A DNA stretch of 64,000 bases from a gamma proteobacterium HTCC2207. GTDB lineage: Bacteria > Pseudomonadota > Gammaproteobacteria > Pseudomonadales > Porticoccaceae. Positions within the stretch are counted from its first letter, which is position 1, and every line of letters starts with the position of its first letter. The notes beneath the pieces were generated by a model. That model made no database searches, was not told where the DNA came from, and worked only from the letters and a program-made list of their open reading frames with translations. Of this stretch, positions 38,488 through 47,174 are shown piece by piece. A program made the translations under genes and the position numbers. The stretch spans positions 10,782 through 74,781 of the forward strand of contig CH672400.1 of NCBI GenBank assembly GCA_000153445.1, in the 5' to 3' direction.

Positions 38488-40224
38488 ATGAGCATCTACC
38501 TGCAACATTTTGCCCTTGCCCGAGAGCCTTTCTCGATAGTTCCTGATCCTGGATTTCTCTATCCCAGTATCTATCACCGCCAAGCGGTCGCCCATTTAAA
38601 ATATGGTCTCGACCGCGAAGGTGGATTTATCTTGCTCACCGGCGAAGTGGGTACAGGTAAAACTACCCTGACCCGCACCATGATTAAGCGCATTCCGCCC
38701 CATGTGCGCGTTGCCTATATTCTCAATAGTAAGCTCAATGTCGCAGATGTGCTGGCCAGTATTTGTGATGAGCTAGATGTAGAGTTACCTGACGCCTCTG
38801 CGCTGTCGCTGACTAAACAGTCTTTCACTAAACAGTGCATAGATGCGTTGAATCGCGATTTGCTTGCCAATCATGCGGATGGCAGAAAAACATTAATTGT
38901 TCTCGAAGAAGCCCAGAACCTTACACCGGAAGTGCTGGAAACACTGCGTCTGCTTAGTAATCTTGAAACCAGCACGCATAAACTTTTACACATATTATTG
39001 GTCGGTCAGCCCGAGCTTTTGGATATTCTCGCCCAGCAAGAGTTGCGCCAGTTAAATCAGCGAGTAGTTTCTAGATTCCATCTATCGCCCCTGGATAAGA
39101 ATGATCTGTCCAACTATATCAATCACCGACTGCACCGTGCCGGCGCCAAAAGAGCAATCTTCGATAACGACTGTGCGGCGGTTTTATTTCGCCTTACTGG
39201 CGGTGTGCCACGGCTGATTAATTTGGTTTGTCACCAATCTCTGGTCGCGGCTTACTCTACTGGTGCCCAGACTGTTTCTGCAAAATTGGTCAAGCAAGCC
39301 GCCAGTGAAATTCTTAGCGAACCGAAAAAATCTGTGGGAAAAAAATTCTGGTTATTGGGCATTATTGTTGCACTGGCATTGAGCGCTGGACTGATATCTA
39401 AACTCGCTCCGCCAGAATTATTAAATAAAATGTTTCCGGCAGTGGCGCATCTAGATGCGCAGGAAAAAACGCTTCAGACTGTTATTGACCCGCCATTGAC
39501 CACTGCGGATATTGCAGACTTGGACAACGCGCTAGAGCCATTATTCTCAGAGCCGGCTATCGAGATTCCAGTTGAGCAGCAAATTAGCTCACAACCAGTG
39601 GCGATAGCCCCGCAGAGTAATGCTAATCCCTTTGTTGGCCTCTTAGGCCTCTGGGGGACCGACGCTACAGATGTTTACAGTGAAGAAGAGCTAGCAGCAG
39701 TTGCTGGTCTGACTAACCTTCGTAGCGAAAAAATCAGCACAGCTAATATGGCCTCGCTCGAACAGATTAATCGTCCTGGGATTGTTTGGCTGTCAGAAGA
39801 CACAGGGTATTTAAAATCCTATGTCCTGGAACAGCTGGGTGCTGAGCAAATCCGGCTGCAGGATCGTCGGGGTAGCGTAAATATCTCAGCGGAAGATTTT
39901 CAGCAGCGCTGGAATGGCAGTTACCTTTATTTGTGGCGTCCGCCACAGAGCTATGTCTCGCCACTGAGTGCGACGAGTATAGGGATTGAAAATATCAGCA
40001 ACCCAGAGCTCGTTGATTGGCTTCAGGCACAGCTTGCTTCCTTAGATAACAGCAACGATATCATTATCAGCGGCGGCCGTTACACCGCCGCAATTGCGCA
40101 GCAGGTGCGGCTTTTTCAGCAGCAACAGGGTCTTGCGGCTGATGGAATTTTGGGGCGCGAGACATTGATGCGTTTGGCTCAGTTAAGCGGTGAGAATATT
40201 CCGCTGCTGAGGGAGGACGCTTAA
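38488..40224 (+). CDS. ExeA/GspA-type AAA ATPase with peptidoglycan-binding domain
   Basis: ExeA-type proteins act with GspB to open peptidoglycan for secretin assembly. The 578-residue protein has an AAA domain (ARREPFSIVPDPGFLYPS start; Walker A LTGEVGTGKTTLTR near residue 53; Walker B LIVLEEAQN near residue 135), one membrane helix near residue 290 (FWLLGIIVALALSAGLI), and a C-terminal peptidoglycan-binding fold (VRLFQQQQGLAADGILGRETL). It lies 11 bases after gspD and abuts gspB. Confidence 0.92.
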   Translation: MSIYLQHFALAREPFSIVPDPGFLYPSIYHRQAVAHLKYGLDREGGFILLTGEVGTGKTTLTRTMIKRIPPHVRVAYILNSKLNVADVLASICDELDVELPDASALSLTKQSFTKQCIDALNRDLLANHADGRKTLIVLEEAQNLTPEVLETLRLLSNLETSTHKLLHILLVGQPELLDILAQQELRQLNQRVVSRFHLSPLDKNDLSNYINHRLHRAGAKRAIFDNDCAAVLFRLTGGVPRLINLVCHQSLVAAYSTGAQTVSAKLVKQAASEILSEPKKSVGKKFWLLGIIVALALSAGLISKLAPPELLNKMFPAVAHLDAQEKTLQTVIDPPLTTADIADLDNALEPLFSEPAIEIPVEQQISSQPVAIAPQSNANPFVGLLGLWGTDATDVYSEEELAAVAGLTNLRSEKISTANMASLEQINRPGIVWLSEDTGYLKSYVLEQLGAEQIRLQDRRGSVNISAEDFQQRWNGSYLYLWRPPQSYVSPLSATSIGIENISNPELVDWLQAQLASLDNSNDIIISGGRYTAAIAQQVRLFQQQQGLAADGILGRETLMRLAQLSGENIPLLREDA

Positions 40225-40769
40225 TGTCCTATATTCTCAATGCCTTAAAAAAAGCCGAGCACGATAGATCGCGCGAAGAGCCGGAAAATCTTGACGATTT
40301 TGTCAATTCTGGGTGGGATCCCTATGAAAAAACGGCAAAAAGTTCTACGAGATATTGGTTGCCAGTGGCCATTTTGGTGATTGCAGCGCTGCTGTTTTAT
40401 GGGTTCTCAAACCTGAGGTCCCACATGGAAATACGTTCTATGCCTGCTGTCGTGAATATTGAAAAAGCCACTGTAGCTAGCTCAACTGCTGAGTCAGTAC
40501 TCGAGGCTCCAACAGTTGCAGAAAAGCCGGAGATTCGTGATACACCTAAAGCTATTACTACGCCAATGGTAAGTACTTTATTGCCTGATGTGAGTATTAC
40601 CGGCCATATATTTATTCGCAGTGGCTCGCGACTCAATCGAATTTTTGTCGGTGAAAGCACTTACCATGTGGGTGATATGTTAGATGGCAAGTGGCTGATT
40701 GAATCGATTAATAGCGACAGTCTAGAACTCCGTTCCGGCACTCAGACCACAGAGCTGCCGCTGCGATAA
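40224..40769 (+). CDS. gspB: Type II secretion assembly factor GspB
   Basis: The inner-membrane partner of GspA/ExeA. The N-terminus MSYILNALKKAEHDR is the GspB hallmark, followed by one membrane helix (YWLPVAILVIAALLFYGF) and a C-terminal domain (LLPDVSITGHIFIRSGSRLNRIFVGES.. WLIESINSDSLELRSG). The 181-residue protein overlaps the ATPase gene stop by one base. It is the last gene of the locus and converges on aceK 23 bases away. Confidence 0.93.
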   Translation: MSYILNALKKAEHDRSREEPENLDDFVNSGWDPYEKTAKSSTRYWLPVAILVIAALLFYGFSNLRSHMEIRSMPAVVNIEKATVASSTAESVLEAPTVAEKPEIRDTPKAITTPMVSTLLPDVSITGHIFIRSGSRLNRIFVGESTYHVGDMLDGKWLIESINSDSLELRSGTQTTELPLR

Positions 40770-40792
40770 CCGCAGAGCCTTGGGTTAGATAC

Positions 40793-42562
40793 CTAGTCCG
40801 AAAAGACTTCGAGCCCAGACTCTTTACCGCGATCGAACCGCTTGGCGCGGCGATAGGGGAATACGTCGAGTACAAATCCATCGCGAATTTTTTCTTGCAG
40901 GCCCTGCCAAAAATCCACATCGTAGAGATCGCTGTGCATCTCTTCAAACATCCTTCGGGCTTTGGTATTGCCGGAAAAAAACAGTCTAAATTCTTCTGGG
41001 AAAATATCGTCTGGACCCACCGTATACCAAGTGCCAGCCTGCATCTCTTCTTCTTCGGTGCGCGGCTGAGGAATCTTGCGGAAGTTGCAGTCGGTCAGCG
41101 CGGCGATTTCATCGTAATCATAGAACACCACCCGAGCGTGGCGGGTCACACCAAAGTTTTTCAGTGGCATATCGCCTGGGAAAATATTGGCTGCCGCCAA
41201 CTGTTTAATACAGTTGCCGTACTCTTCCATCGCGCTGCGCATCTGTTCGTCATTAGCAGTTTCTAAATAGATGTTCAGCGGCGTCATATAGCGTTCGGTG
41301 TAGAGATGTTTAATCACCAGCTTGTCACCGCGAATTTCAATGGTCGACGCCGCCACTTTTTGGAGTTCCTCTAAAAGCTCAGGTGAAAAACGGTCCAGAG
41401 GAAACACCAGATTATCGAAATCCTGAGTGTCAGCCATTCGGCCAATGCGGTCATGCCGTGAAACTAGACGGTATTTATCGCGCACTATCTGGTGGGTAAC
41501 TTCTTTCGGTGGGGCAAATTTATCTTTAATAATTTTAAATACAATATTGTAGGAGGGCAGTGTAAACACCGTCATCACCATACCCTTAATGCCTGGCGCA
41601 ATAACAAACTGATCATTAGAGCTATCTAAATGATGAACCAGCTGACGATAAAATTCAGTTTTTGCATGCTTGGGGAAGCCCAGAGAATTATAGATTTCAT
41701 AATCCAATTTTTTCGGCATTAGCGTTTTTAGAAAGTGCGCATACTGATAGGGCAACGGCGCATCAACCATAAAATGATTGCGTGTAAAACTGAAGATAAC
41801 ACTCAGATCATCAGTGTTAAAGATCGCGGTATCCACATACAGCTGACCCTTCTCATTATTTAAGATCACAATTGCCATGGGGAAAGTCTGATCCCCATCG
41901 ATAACACGGCCGACCATATAGGCGGCCTTGCTGCGATAGAAGGTGGATTCCAGCAGATCAAATTTGAGATCATCCGGCGAGCCAATCAGATTGGGTGTTA
42001 CCTCGCTGCAGAAAACACTGAGGATACAATCCAGATCCAGCTCTATATCTTCACCGGGCAAAGAGAACTCTGACTCTTTGAGAATGCGGCGAAAAATATC
42101 GCGTCGATCGTCGCCTTCATAGCGCACAAAAATACTGTATTCAGCGGCTGGCGCTTCAATCATATGAGACGACAGCACATAGATAATATCGTCATTAATT
42201 TTGTCGTGATCGTGCAGGTCGGCAAACACCGAGTTAAAAAAGGTCTCGGCAATCTCGAAATTGGGAAAATTAAATACCAGTTGGGTATAGGCTTTTTTCG
42301 ATTCGGCCCAGAGGTCCAGATCAGCAATATCCTTGTTGGTTACCATACCCAGATACATTACTGTCTGAGCTACTTTGGCTTTATACATTTCTAAGCGATC
42401 CACATTGGCTTGCTGTACACCGTGCCAATCCGCTTTCTCAAAGCGCGCTTTAGCACTGAGAGTAGAGTTTAAGTAGTCGGCAAAATAACTGCGAAAGCCA
42501 TTGAGAATGGTTTTTGCCATGCGTCTTGCGGTGGAGTTATGGATCAGTGGAGTTTGCGCCAT
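40793..42562 (-). CDS. aceK: Isocitrate dehydrogenase kinase/phosphatase
   Basis: AceK switches isocitrate dehydrogenase off by phosphorylation, sending isocitrate into the glyoxylate bypass. The 589-residue protein has the regulatory domain and a kinase-like domain with APGIKGMVMTVFTLPSYNIVFKIIKD (ATP-binding region near residue 320) and NFGVTRHARVVFYDYDEIA (catalytic/metal region). No aceA or aceB is in the window, so it is separated from the glyoxylate enzymes. It is the last gene of a five-gene minus-strand run. Confidence 0.96.
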   Translation of the reverse strand: MAQTPLIHNSTARRMAKTILNGFRSYFADYLNSTLSAKARFEKADWHGVQQANVDRLEMYKAKVAQTVMYLGMVTNKDIADLDLWAESKKAYTQLVFNFPNFEIAETFFNSVFADLHDHDKINDDIIYVLSSHMIEAPAAEYSIFVRYEGDDRRDIFRRILKESEFSLPGEDIELDLDCILSVFCSEVTPNLIGSPDDLKFDLLESTFYRSKAAYMVGRVIDGDQTFPMAIVILNNEKGQLYVDTAIFNTDDLSVIFSFTRNHFMVDAPLPYQYAHFLKTLMPKKLDYEIYNSLGFPKHAKTEFYRQLVHHLDSSNDQFVIAPGIKGMVMTVFTLPSYNIVFKIIKDKFAPPKEVTHQIVRDKYRLVSRHDRIGRMADTQDFDNLVFPLDRFSPELLEELQKVAASTIEIRGDKLVIKHLYTERYMTPLNIYLETANDEQMRSAMEEYGNCIKQLAAANIFPGDMPLKNFGVTRHARVVFYDYDEIAALTDCNFRKIPQPRTEEEEMQAGTWYTVGPDDIFPEEFRLFFSGNTKARRMFEEMHSDLYDVDFWQGLQEKIRDGFVLDVFPYRRAKRFDRGKESGLEVFSD

Positions 42563-42614
42563 GCTTATGGGCCTCGGCAGATTAGCTCGGGATCAAGTTA
42601 GAAATCAGAAGTGT

Positions 42615-43280
42615 TTATTTTAAAAGCTGCTTTAAATTATCCAGCTCAGATAAGGCCTGTTCTTTGCTCGCTCGCTTCATCGATGTCTCGGGCAATGCCG
42701 CTGGGGGTTCCACAGTAAACACTTCACCGGCGATTACGCGCGCGCAAAACTGCTGATAGGTTTCTGCAAATTGCGGAAAGGCTTTGCTCTCGACAGTGTT
42801 GGCCAAAAAGTGCCAGCCACAGTCGCGGCCTGCTGCATAGACTGCTGGGTGAGACCATTTCTGTGCCGCCTTTGGACTCGGCATATTGCACGCTTCAAGA
42901 TAGGCTTTTCGCGGCGAGGGCAGACCGTCGGGCATACCCACCGCGCGACAGGCATTGAGCATCTTGTGCAGAGTTGGCAGGTAGTCATTATCGGCGATTA
43001 TCTTTTCTGCGGCCAACAAAATAATACGCGGAGCAAAATCTCCCAGGCTCGACAGCCACAACTTTTTCGCCAGACCAACAGATTCGTTTTTATCACCAAA
43101 GGCCGCGTAATACTGGTTGTGGTAATTGGCACGGAACAAGGCAAAGGTCTGATTGATTGCGTCAATCAGTTCCGGAGTCGCTGGGGTCGGTTTAGCTTGC
43201 CCAGCTGCGGTCGGTGAGGTCTTCGACGAAGCTGCGATCTCGGATGCGACCGTTTGGATTAGATCCTTGTTGTTTGCCAT
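42615..43280 (-). CDS. Phage lambda P-like replication protein (putative helicase loader)
   Basis: A 221-residue protein starting at ATG 43280 (MANNKDLIQ); the frame extends upstream but that part only shadows the next gene. A low-complexity Ala/Ser/Pro/Thr linker is followed by a helical domain (LIDAINQTFALFRANYHNQY, LWLSSLGDF), LPSPRKAYLEAC, and KWSHPAVYAAGRDCGWHFLA, then FAETYQQFCARVIAGE. These motifs fit the phage replication protein P family, which loads DnaB helicase. It overlaps the DnaT-like gene by 89 bases. The role in this chromosome is inferred. Confidence 0.8.
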   Translation of the reverse strand: MANNKDLIQTVASEIAASSKTSPTAAGQAKPTPATPELIDAINQTFALFRANYHNQYYAAFGDKNESVGLAKKLWLSSLGDFAPRIILLAAEKIIADNDYLPTLHKMLNACRAVGMPDGLPSPRKAYLEACNMPSPKAAQKWSHPAVYAAGRDCGWHFLANTVESKAFPQFAETYQQFCARVIAGEVFTVEPPAALPETSMKRASKEQALSELDNLKQLLK

Positions 43281-44388
43281 GTGCTGTATCCGTTGACGAA
43301 GGTTGAATATGTCGCGCCCACTGGCGCTTAACGAACTGAAGAAACTTAGTACTCCAAGAACTCTGGGGCATGCCATTCTCTTGCCAATAGAGAATAAATT
43401 CCGGCACCAACTGCTCGGCGAACTGGCGGTTGATATTGGCCATCTGCAGTACATCGTAGACCGATGCTCTGGGCTGCCACTGAGCTTCAATTTTGCGCGG
43501 CATACTGTCTTGTTCCATCATGCCAGAGAAAAACTGCCACTGGCGACGTATATGCTGGATAAACTTCGAGTCCCAGGTGCTGGATAGATCACCGCGATCG
43601 CGCCAGTAGAGAATAAACTCGGGGATCGAATCTTCAATAAAATTGCTATTTATACCCCCCTGACCAATCAATATTTGCAGGGCATCTCGTGAGGGTCGCC
43701 ACTCATTGGTCAGTGCCACCTCCTGACGGCGGCGATGGGAGCTAGCTTCAGCCTGTTGCCACTGACGCCAGACCTCTTTAATAAATTTCGACTCCCAGCT
43801 ATGACGTGGCACATTGCGCTCGCGCCAATAGGTGACAAACTGCGGAATTTGCTGCTGGGCAAAGAGCTGAGTCACGCCCAGCTGACTCAGCTGCCGCATC
43901 GCATCCTGACTTGGCTGCCAGCTATTGCCCATGGTCTTGGCCGAGGTCGGTATGCCATTGGAGGGCGTGGCTGTTGTTGCACTGTGGTTATAAGCGGGCT
44001 GCTGACGTTGATTGCTATGCTGTTGCGAATTTGGTTGAGAACTTGTTTGAGAGCTCGTTTGCGGGCTCTGACTGATACTAGTCGCCACGCCATCATTAAA
44101 GGCAAAGCGAAAGTCCCGCTGTGAGGAAAAAGGTGCGCCGCCAATCAGCAGCAGGCCCTTCTCATGGAGTCCCGCCGAAAGGCGCAGAATATCGTCCTCT
44201 CGCCAAAAGGGTGCCAGGCTCAGGAGTTTCTCTGATGCCACCGTAAACCATTCAAAACCTTGGTTTTGCTCCGGGGTGCCATGACTGCGGCACTCCTGCA
44301 AAAGTTGCAGCAACACGGTCTCTTCCAGCCCGATAGTGGCGGCCAGAGTAGGTGAAATAGTGATCGGTTTTTCGGGTATCAAAGACAT
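43192..44388 (-). CDS. Replication-restart type protein with three tandem DnaT DNA-binding domains
   Basis: A 398-residue protein. The N-terminal 95 residues (ISPTLAATIGLEETVLLQLLQE) look like a winged-helix module of the phage replisome-organiser kind. A Gln/Ser/Thr linker follows (about 105-155). Then come three repeats of the DnaT single-strand-binding domain: WQPSQDAMRQLSQLGV...WESKFIKEVWRQW, WRPSRDALQILIGQGG...WDSKFIQHIRRQW and WQPRASVYDVLQMANI...WSTKFLQFVKRQW. E. coli DnaT has one such domain. Pairing with the P-like gene suggests a primosome/helicase-loading unit. Confidence 0.82.
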   Translation of the reverse strand: MSLIPEKPITISPTLAATIGLEETVLLQLLQECRSHGTPEQNQGFEWFTVASEKLLSLAPFWREDDILRLSAGLHEKGLLLIGGAPFSSQRDFRFAFNDGVATSISQSPQTSSQTSSQPNSQQHSNQRQQPAYNHSATTATPSNGIPTSAKTMGNSWQPSQDAMRQLSQLGVTQLFAQQQIPQFVTYWRERNVPRHSWESKFIKEVWRQWQQAEASSHRRRQEVALTNEWRPSRDALQILIGQGGINSNFIEDSIPEFILYWRDRGDLSSTWDSKFIQHIRRQWQFFSGMMEQDSMPRKIEAQWQPRASVYDVLQMANINRQFAEQLVPEFILYWQENGMPQSSWSTKFLQFVKRQWARHIQPSSTDTAHGKQQGSNPNGRIRDRSFVEDLTDRSWAS

Positions 44389-44456
44389 CGCAATACTTTA
44401 TCAGAAAGCCCACGGATGAACGAGGTTAAGATTTTTTTGTCACGGCTTTTTTAGCT

Positions 44457-45137
44457 CTAAACCGCCCAGCCCCCACTCACCGGAAATACCTGACCGACAA
44501 AACAATCCGCCGCATCCGAGCATAAATACGCTGCAAACAGTGCGTCCTCACGCAGTGACACCAATCGCCCAAGCGGCACGTCGCGTTTCAGCCGTTCCTG
44601 AAATTTCGGATTGGCCTTGGTTTCTTCGGGAAAATAGGTGGGGTTATCGACAAAGTTCTGGGCTATCGCATTAATCTGAATACCCTGAGGTGCCATCTCT
44701 ACACCCATGGCTTTAACATAAGAGAGTTGGGCTCCCCGGGCGGCACTATAGGTCGACGCCCGTTTCATGCCGCGCAGTGCCGAGGCGCTGCCCATCACCA
44801 AAATCTTGCCCCCCTGACGCTCAATCATCTGTGGCAGAACCGCAGTGCAGAGTCTTGGCATGGGATCGACTACCGCACTAAAAGTGGCCGACCATTCGCT
44901 GTCATCGACTAGCTCGCCCTTGGTAAAGGGGGCGGGAATCGCCAGATTAATCACCAGTACATCTATATGCCCAGCCTGTTGAATAATCTTGGCAGGCAGA
45001 GCGGGGTCGGTAAGCAGGTTGTTGTCGGCGATCACTTCGGCACCCATCTCGGCAAATACCTCACAGAGGGTAGGGCCCATAAAGGTATCAGCCTGAGTCA
45101 CTAGGATGCGCTTGCCGGCAAGTTGCGAATTGTTCAT
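44457..45137 (-). CDS. Halohydrin dehalogenase-like SDR-fold protein
   Basis: A 226-residue Rossmann protein of the short-chain dehydrogenase superfamily that lacks the dinucleotide-binding TGxxxGxG. It has instead T-QADT-F-M-G (VTQADTFMGPTL, residues about 14-21), the T-X4-F-X-G anion-pocket motif of halohydrin dehalogenases. The catalytic set is Ser-X12-Tyr-X3-Arg (GSASALRGMKRASTYSAAR, residues about 118-135) with Arg in place of the SDR Lys. NFVDNPTYFPEE matches the halide-side loop of HheC-type enzymes. Such enzymes turn vicinal haloalcohols into epoxides. Activity is inferred; the family is established. Confidence 0.82.
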   Translation of the reverse strand: MNNSQLAGKRILVTQADTFMGPTLCEVFAEMGAEVIADNNLLTDPALPAKIIQQAGHIDVLVINLAIPAPFTKGELVDDSEWSATFSAVVDPMPRLCTAVLPQMIERQGGKILVMGSASALRGMKRASTYSAARGAQLSYVKAMGVEMAPQGIQINAIAQNFVDNPTYFPEETKANPKFQERLKRDVPLGRLVSLREDALFAAYLCSDAADCFVGQVFPVSGGWAV

Positions 45138-45158
45138 TGGCTGTCTCCGATACTGATT

Positions 45159-45665
45159 TTAGTTGGCTTGCTTGGCGACGCTTTGTAGCGCTTCGCCAGT
45201 TAAGCGATTAACCGTCCAACCTTCCAAAGGTAATGCACCCAAGGATTGGTAAAAATCGATGGCCGGTTGATTCCAGTCGAGTACCGACCATTCCAATCGG
45301 CCACAGCGTCGCGATACCGCGATCTTGGCCAGATGAGTTAGCAGTGCTTTGCCAAAGCCTTTGCCGCGCATGCTGGTTTCCACAAGTAAGTCTTCGAGAT
45401 AGATGCCGGGTTGGGCGAGAAAGGTTGAGTAGTTGGTAAAGAACAGTGCCAAGCCGACCGGCTTGCCCTGATACTCGGCAATAATCACCTCGGCGCCGGG
45501 CTGGTCGCCAAACAGTGTAGCCGCTAGTTTTTCTTCGTTGGCCACCACTTCATGAGCGAGTTTTTCATACTCCGCTAGTAGGCAAATAAAGTGCAGGATG
45601 GTTGAGCAGTCGCTGACTGTCGCTGGACGTATTTTAAATTCAGGGCTGTTGGACGAGGGCTGCAT
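45159..45665 (-). CDS. GNAT family N-acetyltransferase (SSAT-like)
   Basis: A 168-residue acetyltransferase with the acetyl-CoA-binding motif LLVETSMRGKGFGKALL (residues about 90-107) and the later NQPAIDFYQSLGALPLEGW. The N-terminal IRPATVSDCSTILHFICLLAEYEKL is typical of the diamine/thialysine (SSAT-like) branch, so a polyamine-type substrate is possible. It is the first gene of the minus-strand run and lies 21 bases upstream of the dehalogenase-like gene. Confidence 0.85.
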   Translation of the reverse strand: MQPSSNSPEFKIRPATVSDCSTILHFICLLAEYEKLAHEVVANEEKLAATLFGDQPGAEVIIAEYQGKPVGLALFFTNYSTFLAQPGIYLEDLLVETSMRGKGFGKALLTHLAKIAVSRRCGRLEWSVLDWNQPAIDFYQSLGALPLEGWTVNRLTGEALQSVAKQAN

Positions 45666-45795
45666 ATTGATCCACTATTTTTATTATTTTTGACCCTGCA
45701 TCTTAGCCCCCGTAGGCAAGATTGAGAATAGCGTTATCACTGTACATAACCCCAGTAATACGCTTAAATAAGGGCCATCTTGAAGGAGAAGTTAC

Positions 45796-47169
45796 GTGGC
45801 TACCAAAGTTAAATCCGCCTTTGTCTGCAATGACTGTGGCGCTGACTACACCAAATGGCAGGGGCAGTGCACCGAGTGCCATGCCTGGAATACCCTCTCG
45901 GAAATACGTTTAGGATCGCCGGCGCGCGGTGGCAAAACCTTGCGTTCTGGGTTTGCTGGTGCGGTAGACAGTGCGGTTAAAACGCTTGCGGATATAGCGC
46001 TGGATGAGGTTCCACGCATTAGCACCGGAACTGGCGAGCTGGACCTAGTGCTCGGCGGTGGCTTAGTGCCGGGTTCTTGCGTGTTACTAGGCGGCGAGCC
46101 GGGGGCGGGTAAGAGTACTGTGCTGTTACAGACCTTGTGCAAGCTGGCAGAAAATCATTCGGCACTCTATGTCACCGGTGAGGAATCGCCGCAGCAGATT
46201 GCTATGCGCGCTAATCGCCTGGGCCTGCCCACTAATAAGCTTGAGGTAATGGCCGAGACCTCGGTGGAAACGGTCTGTGCTATCGCGGAGCAAAAGCGTC
46301 CGAAAATTCTGGTGGTGGATTCGATTCAAGTGATGCATATGGAAGAGGTGGCCTCGGCACCGGGCAGTGTCTCTCAGGTTCGAGAAAGTGCCGCCATGCT
46401 GGTGCGCTTCGCCAAGCAGAGTGGCACGGTTCTGATTCTGGTGGGTCATGTAACCAAAGACGGTTCCTTGGCTGGCCCAAAAGTGCTTGAACATATGATT
46501 GACTGCTCGCTGATGCTCGAGGGTTCCAGCGACAATCATTTCCGCACCTTGCGCAGCCATAAAAACCGCTTTGGCGCAGTCAATGAGCTCGGGGTGTTTG
46601 CCATGACCGACAAGGGCCTACGCGAAGTGCCGAATCCTTCAGCGATCTTTTTACAGCGCGCTGAGGAAATTTCCTCGGGTAGCGTGGTGATGATTATCTG
46701 GGAGGGTACCAGGCCCTTGCTGGTTGAGTTGCAGGCGTTGGTAGATGACAGTCATCTGGGCAATCCGCGGCGTGTGACTGTGGGCCTAGATCAGAATCGC
46801 CTGTCTATGTTACTGGCGGTGTTACATAGACACGGTGGTATTTCAGTTGGCGATCAGGATGTTTTTGTCAATGTGGTGGGCGGGGTCAAAGTACTTGAAA
46901 CCAGTGCTGATCTGGCACTGATTTTGGCAGTGATCTCAAGCTTCCGCGACAAGACGCTGCCCCAGGACTTAGTGGTCTTTGGTGAGGTCGGACTGGCCGG
47001 TGAAATTCGTCCGGTGGCCAATGGTCAGGAGCGTTTGCGCGAGGCGGCAAAGCATGGTTTTACCCGCGCTATTGTGCCGGCGGGCAATGTGCCAAAGCAG
47101 CCGATTAAAGGGATGCAGGTGATTGGTGTGCGCAAGGTGACTGAGGCGTTAGACGCAGCGTCTTGCTAG
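45796..47169 (+). CDS. radA: DNA repair protein RadA
   Basis: RadA is a RecA-like, DnaB-like helicase that extends D-loops in recombination. GTG is the start with AAGGAGAA upstream. The 457-residue protein has an N-terminal zinc finger (CNDCGADYTKWQGQCTEC), Walker A GEPGAGKST near residue 100, the KNRFG signature (SHKNRFGAVNE, near 255) and a C-terminal Lon-like domain (EVGLAGEIRPV). It is transcribed away from the GNAT run and converges on the ABM gene. Confidence 0.97.
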   Translation: MATKVKSAFVCNDCGADYTKWQGQCTECHAWNTLSEIRLGSPARGGKTLRSGFAGAVDSAVKTLADIALDEVPRISTGTGELDLVLGGGLVPGSCVLLGGEPGAGKSTVLLQTLCKLAENHSALYVTGEESPQQIAMRANRLGLPTNKLEVMAETSVETVCAIAEQKRPKILVVDSIQVMHMEEVASAPGSVSQVRESAAMLVRFAKQSGTVLILVGHVTKDGSLAGPKVLEHMIDCSLMLEGSSDNHFRTLRSHKNRFGAVNELGVFAMTDKGLREVPNPSAIFLQRAEEISSGSVVMIIWEGTRPLLVELQALVDDSHLGNPRRVTVGLDQNRLSMLLAVLHRHGGISVGDQDVFVNVVGGVKVLETSADLALILAVISSFRDKTLPQDLVVFGEVGLAGEIRPVANGQERLREAAKHGFTRAIVPAGNVPKQPIKGMQVIGVRKVTEALDAASC

Positions 47170-47174
47170 TGATT

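Noticed and set aside
43281-43490. Upstream extension of the P-like gene (70 extra residues)
   Set aside because: The extra residues lie inside the DnaT-like gene, look non-native (Ser/Arg/Cys-rich) and have no family match; the ATG at 43280 is the sensible start.
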